From positions 1-48,475 of the forward strand of contig NZ_JAMXMX010000039.1 of NCBI RefSeq assembly GCF_024055725.1: a stretch of 48,475 nucleotides of DNA. The letters are read 5' to 3'. Positions 41,939 to 48,475 of the stretch are shown in pieces. Source of the DNA: Actinoallomurus spadix (GTDB lineage Bacteria > Actinomycetota > Actinomycetes > Streptosporangiales > Streptosporangiaceae). Under the pieces are notes generated by a model that had not been told where the DNA came from, ran no database searches, and saw only the letters and a program-made list of their open reading frames with translations. The position numbers and the translations under genes are program-made. How positions within the stretch are numbered: position 1 is the stretch's first letter; every line of letters starts with the position of its first letter.

Positions 41939-42613
41939 TCAGGCCTGCGTCTGCTTGGACCGCTCGTTGTACACGCCGGCGTACTCCTGGCGCGACAGCG
42001 TCCGGATCTCCTTCATGATCTCGTCCACCATCGCGCGGCGGCCCTTGGCGGGCGGCAGGTCCGCGAACGCCGTGTAGTCGATCGGCTTGCCGAACTTCAC
42101 CCCGGGCCGGTGCAGCCGCGGAATCGGGATCTTCGACCCGACCGGCATGATCTTCTCGGTGCCCTTGACCGCCACCGGAACCACGCTGACCTTGGCGTTC
42201 AGCGCCAGCCAGCCCACGCCCGTGTGGCCGCGGTACAGCCGGCCGTCCTCGGACCGCGTGCCCTCCGGGTAGATCGCGAAGGCATTGCCGTCGTTCAGGA
42301 CGCCGAGCGCGATGTCCAGCGCGGCCACGGCGGCGCGCTGCTCCGTACGCGGCACGGGGATGTGGCCCATCGCGTCCAGGAACGCGCCGAGCACCCGCGC
42401 GGCGCCCTTGCCCTCGAAGTACTCCGCCTTGGCGATGAACGTGACCCGGCGGGGCACGACGAGGGGGATCAGCACGCTGTCCACGAACGACAGGTGGTTG
42501 CTGGCGAGGATGACCGCGCCATCCTCAGGGACGTTCTCCAGCCCCACGACCACCGGCCGGAACACGATCCGGAGCAGCGGGCGGACCACCCGGTACATGA
42601 ACCAGTACAGCAA
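41939..42613 (-). CDS. 1-acylglycerol-3-phosphate acyltransferase (PlsC-like)
   Basis: 224-residue membrane-associated acyltransferase. The catalytic HX4D motif is NHLSFVDSVL and the phosphate-binding motif is YPEGTRSEDGRLYRG. It transfers an acyl chain to lysophosphatidic acid or a related acceptor. A membrane-proximal N-terminal helix (RVVRPLLRIVFRPVVVG) precedes the domain. The start is TTG at 42613, with GAGGAGG 5 bases upstream. The C-terminal part is basic. The gene converges with the PAS-GAF-PP2C-HATPase gene. As actinomycetes have several PlsC-like proteins, the acceptor is uncertain. Confidence 0.9.
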   Translation of the reverse strand: MLYWFMYRVVRPLLRIVFRPVVVGLENVPEDGAVILASNHLSFVDSVLIPLVVPRRVTFIAKAEYFEGKGAARVLGAFLDAMGHIPVPRTEQRAAVAALDIALGVLNDGNAFAIYPEGTRSEDGRLYRGHTGVGWLALNAKVSVVPVAVKGTEKIMPVGSKIPIPRLHRPGVKFGKPIDYTAFADLPPAKGRRAMVDEIMKEIRTLSRQEYAGVYNERSKQTQA

Positions 42614-42675
42614 CTGTGCCTCCTCGACTCTCCGTCACTGTAGACCCGCCGTGACCAGGAGGCCGCCAACGGCGC

Positions 42676-43659
42676 CTAGTGGATCATCCTCGGGTCGCAC
42701 TGGTACTGCCGGGTCTGCCGCAGCGGCCGGAACCCCAGGCGTTCGTTGACCGCGAGCATGTGGGTGTTGTCCTCGGCGTTGTCGGTCTCGATCTCTCGTA
42801 CGGCGGGCCACTCGGCGCGCAGCCAGTCGAGCATCGCCGCCTTGACCCACAGCCCGAGCCCCCGCCCGCGGTGAGGGGACACGACGGCGGTGTCGTACTG
42901 GATCGCCCGCGTGCCGTCACCGACCGGGATGACCAGCTCCGTGAAGCCCGCGACCGCGTCGTCGTGCAGCGCGGCCACCGTCAGGAGCGTGTCGCCGCGT
43001 TTCTCGACGACCTCGGCCATGTCCCGTACGCGGTCGGTGTCCCAGGTGGTCGTGCCGAAGTCCATCTTGCCGGTCGGCATGTCGCCCATGGAGCTCTTGG
43101 CCTCGGCGAACGTCTCCGCCAGGGCGTCCGGGACCACGCCGAGCCAGCGGGTGAGGCGGTACCCCGGATGCTCGGTCCCGACGATCTCCTCGACGCCACG
43201 GGCCGCCGCGACGTCGAGCAGCAGCAGGCTGAGGGAAAGGGCGCAGGTGAAGCCGTTCGCCTCGAGGAAGGACGCGCCGGACGTCTGCGAGGACGCCTCC
43301 ACCACGAGGGTGCGGCGCTGCTCGTCCCGCGCCGCCCGCGCGACCGTCCGCAGCAGGGTCGTCCCGACGCCCCGGCGGCGGTGCCCGGGATGAACGTGCA
43401 GGGTGAACTCCCCGAGGTGACGCCGCCCCGCCCCCTCGAACAGCCGGAGCCGCGCGACGCCGGTCACGACGCCCTCCGCCCTCGCGATCCACAGCAGGTG
43501 GCGGCTGCCTGCCCCCGGCGTGGCCAGGTGGCCGTGTACCTGGTCGAGCGTCGGCGCCGGCTCACCGGGGAGATCGTGCGCGACCGACGCCACGACGACC
43601 TCGTGCCACGCGGCGACGTCGGCGTCGGAGACGTCGCGCAGTCGCTGAACCTTGTCCAA
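42676..43659 (-). CDS. Tandem GNAT N-acetyltransferase
   Basis: 327 residues with two GNAT folds. The first (about 20-150) has HPGHRRRGVGTTLLRTVARA, an acetyl-CoA-binding RxxGxG loop, and the second (about 200-320) has VVSPHRGRGLGLWVKAAMLD, also with the loop intact. SFLEANGFTC and MLAVNERLGFRPLRQTRQYQ complete the two domains. TTG start at 43659, GGAG 5 bases upstream. Two-domain GNAT proteins of this kind are common in actinomycetes and acetylate amines such as antibiotics or sugars; the substrate is not known. It is followed 62 bases later by the PlsC-like gene on the same strand. Confidence 0.88.
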   Translation of the reverse strand: MDKVQRLRDVSDADVAAWHEVVVASVAHDLPGEPAPTLDQVHGHLATPGAGSRHLLWIARAEGVVTGVARLRLFEGAGRRHLGEFTLHVHPGHRRRGVGTTLLRTVARAARDEQRRTLVVEASSQTSGASFLEANGFTCALSLSLLLLDVAAARGVEEIVGTEHPGYRLTRWLGVVPDALAETFAEAKSSMGDMPTGKMDFGTTTWDTDRVRDMAEVVEKRGDTLLTVAALHDDAVAGFTELVIPVGDGTRAIQYDTAVVSPHRGRGLGLWVKAAMLDWLRAEWPAVREIETDNAEDNTHMLAVNERLGFRPLRQTRQYQCDPRMIH

Positions 43660-43898
43660 GGACGCTCCTCGATCGTTGGCTCGCTCTCCTCAAGAGAGGA
43701 CCGTACGCGCCCCGGCCCGACCACGTCTCTGATTCCGGACAGCCGCCCGGGCCCGCTGCCGCATCGGGTCCCGCAGACGTCCGACCTGGCATTCCACCTC
43801 CGCCCGTGATGCGGTTCTTGTCTCGAATGTCGCACCGTCCCGGTGGCGGGAGGGGCACCGCGCGCGGCGGAACCCCTCCGTCGGAGCCTCCCACCGGA

Positions 43899-44486
43899 TC
43901 AGGGGAAGAGGCGCTCGAATCGGAACGACGTACGGCCGGCCGCGTCCGAGAGGATGTCGGCGGCGGACGTCGCCCCGGCGGCGTTGAACCGGGCCGCCTG
44001 CAGCCGGATCGTCGTCGGCCCGCCGACCCGTACGCGCTCACTGATCGGCGCGGTGGTGTTCACGCCGTACGGGGCCGCGTGCCGGTTGCCGTCGATGATC
44101 TGGGTGACGAGACGCTGGCTGTCCGGCAGGACGCTGCCGGAGGTGACATCGAAGAGCCGGGCGACGATGTACGCGTTGACCGGGGGCGCGCCGCTCAGCC
44201 GTCCGCGTACGTCCAGGTCGAGCGCGTAGATGCCGGCCGTGGGCAGCGTGACCTGCAGACTCGAGTTCGTCCAGGCGCCCGACGCGGTGGGCTGGAGGTT
44301 GAGCCCCGTCGTCAGATGGGCCATCCCCGACGGCGCGAGCTGGGCCTTGTACGGCTCCGGCGTGATGCTCGCGAGCGAGGCGATCTCGTGCCGGCCCGGG
44401 GACGAGGCCCCGGTGTCGGCGTGGGCGGAGACGGCGAAGAGCCCGAAGGCCATGGTGGTCCCGAGGGCGGCGGTCAGTCGACGCAT
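43899..44486 (-). CDS. Secreted protein of unknown function
   Basis: 195 residues. Signal peptide MRRLTAALGTTMAFGLFAVS with an AHA-D cleavage-like site near residue 23. The mature part is beta-rich: GAWTNSSLQVTLPTAGIYAL, DLDVRGRLSGAPP, VNAYIVARLFDVTSG and STPFRFERLFP-like ending (TSFRFERLFP), suggesting a jelly-roll or C1q-like fold. No enzyme motif is visible. ATG with GGAAGGAC 4-6 bases upstream. A GC-rich imperfect hairpin (about 43840-43892) follows. Extracellular, possibly structural; confident as a gene, not as a function. Confidence 0.8.
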   Translation of the reverse strand: MRRLTAALGTTMAFGLFAVSAHADTGASSPGRHEIASLASITPEPYKAQLAPSGMAHLTTGLNLQPTASGAWTNSSLQVTLPTAGIYALDLDVRGRLSGAPPVNAYIVARLFDVTSGSVLPDSQRLVTQIIDGNRHAAPYGVNTTAPISERVRVGGPTTIRLQAARFNAAGATSAADILSDAAGRTSFRFERLFP

Positions 44487-44626
44487 GCGCGTCCTTCCAG
44501 GTCAGCGGCCTGATGGTCAACTCGTCTGTACCCTCGCCATACCCGCTCTATGCACGGAGAGTAATCGCAAAGATGCGAACCGTCAGCAGCGGGGATCGGG
44601 ACGGCGCCGGGTATGCCCCCGCCGGG

Positions 44627-45292
44627 CTAATCCGCCGTCTCCGGCGCGGACGTGATGCTCCGCTCCGGAGCGGCGAGTTCGCCGAGCGCCATCCGCGCGC
44701 CGATGTCGCCGACGGCGGCGTGGAACGCGTCGAGGGGAATGAGCCGGCTGGGCCCGAGCGAGGCGTGCAGGACACCGGGCGGGAAGAAGGCACCGTGACA
44801 GCGAAGGCAGACCATGGCGTTCTGCCAGGTGTGCATCATCGCCGGCCACACGGCGGCGTACGCCGCGTACCCCCGCTTGAGCCTGCGCCCCTGAACGAAG
44901 GCCACCGCGTACACGACCACCGCCAGCGCGGCGGAGACCACCGAGGTCACCAGGTAGCGCACGTGGTCGTCCGGCTGCCCCGGCCGGGTGCTCGCCGAGG
45001 CCATGGACGCGGCGATCGCACTCATCCCGAGGAGAACGGTCAAGAGCAGGATCACCCCGCAGTTCCACGCCGACCGGCGGCGAGGAGGCGGGGGAGGGGC
45101 CAGCCGCATCGCCAGATGGCTCGTCTGCGTCCCATGGGAGGTCACCGCCATGGCCATCGGCCCGGCTCCGATGCCTCCGCCGACCGCGACACCGGTGGAG
45201 TGAGTGACACCGCTCTGCGCGGCGTAGATGCTCTGGGCGTTCTGCACCTGGTCGAGCCGGGCGCATCGTGGGCAGACGAGGGCGTGCGTCAT
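44627..45292 (-). CDS. Zinc-ribbon membrane protein
   Basis: 221 residues. The N-terminal CPRCARLDQVQNAQSIYAAQ is a CxxC half-ribbon, and a second CxxC, VCLRCHGAFFPPGV, lies near residue 165, so the two may form a zinc ribbon on the cytoplasmic side. Between them a Pro/Arg stretch is followed by two transmembrane helices (about 78-97 and 113-134). The last 40 residues are helical. No family name is certain; similar CxxC-TM-TM-CxxC proteins occur in Streptomyces. ATG with GGAAGAAG about 6 bases upstream. It follows the kinase gene on the same strand after 181 bases. Confidence 0.75.
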   Translation of the reverse strand: MTHALVCPRCARLDQVQNAQSIYAAQSGVTHSTGVAVGGGIGAGPMAMAVTSHGTQTSHLAMRLAPPPPPRRRSAWNCGVILLLTVLLGMSAIAASMASASTRPGQPDDHVRYLVTSVVSAALAVVVYAVAFVQGRRLKRGYAAYAAVWPAMMHTWQNAMVCLRCHGAFFPPGVLHASLGPSRLIPLDAFHAAVGDIGARMALGELAAPERSITSAPETAD

Positions 45293-45473
45293 CGGGGTCT
45301 TCTTCCGCGCGGAGGGCCGGCATGGGCCGGCACGGCCGCGAGTGAGGCGGCCGGGCCGTCGACCCGATCCTGAGCCTTCGCCCGCGTTCTCCCCAGGGGG
45401 CGGAGAAGCCGCCGATCAAACCCCGATCAATCGAACAAAACCGCAGGTCCGTGCGTTATCCGGGCCGCGTGGG

Positions 45474-47531
45474 TCAGCGGCAGGTCGCCGTCACCGTGCC
45501 GGCGACCTCCGTCCGATGGTCGTCATAGTTGTCGTACAGCTGCAGGTCGATCAGGCCGCTCTTGGTCGGCCCGAACGTGAGGGTTATCGCCTTGCCGCGA
45601 CTGGCGAGCTGGTCCGCCCGGACGTTGCCGCCGATCCGGTGCTCGTCGGTGTGCTTGCCGGGGAGCGTGTCCCACGCCTGGTAGGTGACGGCGTTCGCGT
45701 CGACGGCGGTGGAGTTCGGGAGGTCGATCCGGAACGCACAGGTCCGGCCGGCCCCGGGGTGGAAGACCCAGTTGGCCCCGGCGGCGTTGTCGCTCGTCCG
45801 GTGGGTCAGCGCGTTCCCGCAGGAGCCGGTCGCGGTCCCGGCCAGCGCCGTCCACGAGCCGCTGGTGTCCATCCCGACCGCACCCGCCGTGGCGCAGGAC
45901 GGGCCTGAACTCGCCGTCCAGGCCCGGGGTGACGCCACCGGCGAAGGCCGCCCGCCGCCCTTCCGGTCGCTCGCCCCGGACCCGCGGGTGAGGGCCGCCG
46001 TGACGCCGGCGGTCGCGACCACGACGACGACCAGGGCGGCACCCAGCCGGAGCCGTACGGACCTGGCGCGCCGACCGGCCGCCCTCCCGAGCAGCGCGCC
46101 GATGTCCTCGACGGAACGCCTGGCCCAGGCGTCGACGGAGTCCGGCAGCCAGTTCATCCGGAGCCGCTGCCCCGAGCAGGTATCGATGATCTGCTCCGGC
46201 GTCGGACGGCGCGCGGGATCCTTGTCCAGGCACCGGGTGATCAGACCGCGCAACCGTTCGTCGTGACAGTCGAGAGCGGCAGGATCAGGGTCGGTGTGGA
46301 TGATGCGGTACAGCACCTCACCGTTCGTACCATCGCCGAAGGGCAGCACTCCGGTGGCGGCGTAGGCGAGCACGGAGCCGAGGGCGAAGATGTCGGAGGC
46401 GGCCGTGACCGGGCGGCCGTCGGCCTGCTCCGGGGCCATGAACGGGATCGTGCCCACGTGCGCGCCGGTCTGGGTCATCCGCGTGCCGTCGTCGGCCTGC
46501 GCCACACCGAAGTCGATGACCTTGGGGCCGGTGGGCTCGATGAGGACGTTCGCCGGCTTGAGATCCCGGTGGAGGATCCCGGCGGCGTGAATCTGCTCCA
46601 GCGCCTCGGCGATGCCCGCCGCCAGCCTCAGCACCGTCGCCGGCGGCAGCGGCCCCTCGAAGCGGACGACCTCGCCGAGCGAGGGCCCCGGAATGTACGC
46701 GGTCGCCATCCACGGCGGGTCCGCGTCGGGGGCGGCGTCGATGACCGCCGGGGTGTACGGACTGTCCACCCGCCGCACGGCGGCGACCTCCGCCACGAAC
46801 CGGCGCCGGAAATGCGGGTCCTCGGCCAGATGGGGCCGTACGACCTTCACCGTGACCGGGCGGCCGGTCTTGGACTCACCCAGGTACACCTGGCCCATCG
46901 CGCCGCCGCCCAGCCGGCCCAGCAGCCGGAACGGCCCGACCTTCGCCGGGTCCGAAGGCCCCAGCGGCAGCACCGACGCCGGCAACTCCTCCGGCTGTGT
47001 CCCCGTATCCCCCGCCGACGTCGGCGGAGAATCCCCCGATGAGGCCCGGGGATCCTCCGTCTCGTCCCGCGGGGTCTCCGGATCGCTCGCGGGCGGACCG
47101 GCATCGGTGATCATCTCGGGATGCGCGGTCTGCAACGCGGCGTGCAGGGCCGTCCAGCGCTCGCGCCACTCGTCGAGATCCCCATCGCACGCCGTCACGA
47201 AGGCGGCGGTGACGTCCCACGTCGGCAGGCGATATCCGGCCGCGGCGACCGACAGAACCGACGGAGCGTAATGCGCTCGGCGCGCCAGCACACGATATGT
47301 TGGAGCTCCGGGCGCCCGCGCCCGCAATTCGCGAAGACCCAGCGCGAATTCCTGAAGAGGTCCTTCCGGAACCGGCGCCTCTCGTCTGCCCACCGCCACC
47401 TCGATCGCTTCGCGTACAGCCGGCGCAGCGACAGTATTCATTGCAGGACCCGACCGGTCAAACCCCCGCAAGACCGCCCTGATAACCGGTCCCGGATCCC
47501 GCTCCTTCGCTTTCACCTTCACCTGGGTCAT
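45474..47531 (-). CDS. HTH-Ser/Thr protein kinase with extracellular domain
   Basis: 685 residues. An N-terminal XRE-like helix-turn-helix region (about 55-130: FALGLRELRARAPGAPTYRV, LARRAHYAPSVLSVAAAGYR, LPTWDVTAAFVTACDG) and an acidic linker precede a Hanks-type kinase domain (about 190-465): GRLGGGAMGQVYLG, VTVKVVR with the Lys, HRDLKPANVL (about 319), VIDFGVAQ and MAPEQADGRPVT. One transmembrane helix (about 505-525) is followed by an extracellular beta domain with cysteines. All catalytic residues are present, so it is an active membrane kinase. ATG at 47531 has no clear ribosome-binding site; ATG at 47441 (MNTVAAPAVRE) is the alternative. Confidence 0.92.
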   Translation of the reverse strand: MTQVKVKAKERDPGPVIRAVLRGFDRSGPAMNTVAAPAVREAIEVAVGRREAPVPEGPLQEFALGLRELRARAPGAPTYRVLARRAHYAPSVLSVAAAGYRLPTWDVTAAFVTACDGDLDEWRERWTALHAALQTAHPEMITDAGPPASDPETPRDETEDPRASSGDSPPTSAGDTGTQPEELPASVLPLGPSDPAKVGPFRLLGRLGGGAMGQVYLGESKTGRPVTVKVVRPHLAEDPHFRRRFVAEVAAVRRVDSPYTPAVIDAAPDADPPWMATAYIPGPSLGEVVRFEGPLPPATVLRLAAGIAEALEQIHAAGILHRDLKPANVLIEPTGPKVIDFGVAQADDGTRMTQTGAHVGTIPFMAPEQADGRPVTAASDIFALGSVLAYAATGVLPFGDGTNGEVLYRIIHTDPDPAALDCHDERLRGLITRCLDKDPARRPTPEQIIDTCSGQRLRMNWLPDSVDAWARRSVEDIGALLGRAAGRRARSVRLRLGAALVVVVVATAGVTAALTRGSGASDRKGGGRPSPVASPRAWTASSGPSCATAGAVGMDTSGSWTALAGTATGSCGNALTHRTSDNAAGANWVFHPGAGRTCAFRIDLPNSTAVDANAVTYQAWDTLPGKHTDEHRIGGNVRADQLASRGKAITLTFGPTKSGLIDLQLYDNYDDHRTEVAGTVTATCR

Positions 47532-47630
47532 CTGGCGGAGGCGGAACCGAGCGGCTCGCCACCGAGAGATGCCGAAACCGGAAGTTCGCAGCCCGCCCTG
47601 CGTTTTGACGGCTGGTATAGCGTCCGCAGG

Positions 47631-48199
47631 GTGAATTCCTACCTCGTCGACATTTCCGACGGGCTGACGCGTAGAGCTCGGTCATTCGTCCATGCGCACG
47701 GCCTCCGCGTCGAGTTGCCGTACGTTGAGCAGTCCAGGGAACATTGGCTCGCACTGGGAGTTCCTGCCGCAGAGATCGACCGGATGGCGGCCTACTCGAC
47801 CCGGTGGGGCGGGCTGGTCCTCCCCCCGGCGCCCTGCTACGACGGTGGTCACAGATTCCTGCACCCGGACATGCCGGAGAAGGGACCGGGCGATGGCTGG
47901 TGGTTCGAGGCAGGACCGCAGCGAACCGCGCTGCCCTACAGCTTCTTGATCAGCCCACACGGGGAGTTGGGGATCCACGGCGACCGATGGGTGCCCCTTC
48001 ATGCGAGGGTGGAGGGCTGGGTGGAATCGGTCGCCCTGGCGACGCGGTCCCTGAGGTCGCCGGATCGGCCGACACCTGGTGGCGGGGCGGAGACTCCCTC
48101 GTGGCGCTTTACACCGGTGAGGCCGAGCATTTCGCCGTCCCCCGATACCGCACCGCACTAATCTATTCAGGCCTGGATGACTGGGGATTGCGCGGCTGA
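47631..48199 (+). pseudogene. Frameshifted gene, SMI1/KNR4-like candidate (uncertain)
   Basis: The first frame starts at GTG 47631 (MNSYLVDISDGLTRRARSFV) and reads as a normal protein through EIDRMAAYSTRWGGLVLPPA and HARVEGWVESVALATR to about 48043, then degrades to Arg/Pro/Ser-rich sequence ending at 48161. From about 48040 a second frame reads GDAVPEVAGSADTWWRGGDS, LVALYTGEAEHFAVPRYRTA and LIYSGLDDWGLRG, ending at 48199. The two halves look like one protein of about 190 residues joined by a frame change, probably with a small deletion. TATAGC lies 9 bases before the GTG. It is divergent from the kinase by 99 bases. Confidence 0.55.
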
Positions 48200-48475
48200 G
48201 GTGGGCCGCCCTCAGTCCACGACGAAGGCTCCGGCGGCGGCGCCGAGCTAAGGTTCTGGCGGGCGCCGGGAGTGGCGGCTTGTTTTCCAGGGGTGTCTAC
48301 TCAGGCGAGAGGATTCTTCTCTCAGTAGCCGCTGACGGGAACAAGGTGCCCCCTGGTGGTGCCGCTCTGCCCCAGATGGTGCGTTATGTCCCTGAGTGTG
48401 CGGGGACGACGAGCCCCCATCGCTGAGTAGGCCCGGGGCGCGGTGCCGGGATTGCTCCCGGTCCGTTTCCCCGGA
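48200..48475. other. 276-bp terminal non-coding region
   Basis: No convincing ORF. A hairpin GAGAG (48307-48311) / CTCTC (48319-48323) lies within CTACT (48297-48301) / AGTAG (48324-48328), possibly a terminator of the preceding gene. The rest, up to the window end, shows nothing recognisable; a neighbour may begin beyond the edge. Confidence 0.5.

Overview
The window looks like chromosomal DNA of a high-GC actinomycete. Nearly every codon ends in G or C, GTG and TTG starts are common, and several genes have a -10 hexamer 6-7 bases before the start codon, as expected for leaderless mRNAs. The gene content fits filamentous Actinomycetes: a subtilisin-inhibitor-like protein, a GAF-ANTAR regulator, two SpoIIE-type phosphatases, an ECF12-like sigma factor, DUF6177, DUF6328 and DUF2630 proteins, and an HTH-containing Ser/Thr kinase. 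It is probably Streptosporangiales/Thermomonosporaceae-like, but this is inferred from gene content and not proven. I see no rRNA, tRNA, CRISPR array, insertion sequence or prophage.

Layout. 1-6.6 kb: a DUF2630 protein converges on a minus-strand series (GCS2-type ligase, coiled-coil membrane protein, argS, saccharopine-dehydrogenase-like enoyl reductase) across four tandem palindromic 23-bp repeats. 7-10 kb: a four-gene minus-strand operon joined by 4-base stop/start overlaps (DUF998 membrane protein, alpha/beta hydrolase, lipoprotein, PlsX). 10.1-13 kb: a secreted GH18-fold protein without its catalytic acid, divergent from a KamA-like radical SAM protein. 13.1-15.7 kb: PEBP protein, ACMSD-type amidohydrolase and a divergent IclR regulator. 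15.8-17 kb: a secreted phospholipase-D-like protein. 17-20.6 kb: a Wzm/Wzt (TagGH)-type polysaccharide exporter divergent from a PAP2-lipid kinase fusion. 20.8-25.4 kb: DUF2795, YceI, NUDIX, signal peptidase I, archaeal/eukaryal-type ProRS and DUF6328. 25.4-31 kb: glycosyltransferase, PAS-GAF-PP2C phosphatase, GAF-ANTAR regulator, CBS protein and SSI-like inhibitor, all on the minus strand. 31.1-34.8 kb: a type VII secretion-associated module (Pro/Gln-rich MinD-like ATPase, small protein, 15-codon ORF, DUF6177) without any EsxA/B or Ecc gene. 34.9-39.1 kb: ECF sigma factor without an adjacent anti-sigma gene, and a large secreted M14 carboxypeptidase. 39.4-48.5 kb: PAS-GAF-PP2C-HATPase protein, PlsC-type acyltransferase, tandem GNAT, two poorly known envelope proteins, an HTH-kinase, and a frameshifted gene.

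How they fit together. Envelope building, export and lipid handling (PlsX, PlsC, PAP2/kinase, Wzm/Wzt, signal peptidase, lipoprotein) and stress or environmental signalling (two PP2C phosphatases, ANTAR, CBS, ECF sigma, kinase) dominate. The signals most worth checking are a perfect 11-bp inverted repeat that would bury the ribosome-binding site of the CBS gene, the orphan secretion-accessory module with its doubly coupled 15-codon ORF, the catalytically degenerate GH18 protein, the atypical KamA protein, and the tandem palindromes at 324-415. Every function here is read from sequence motifs; no search or folding program was run.
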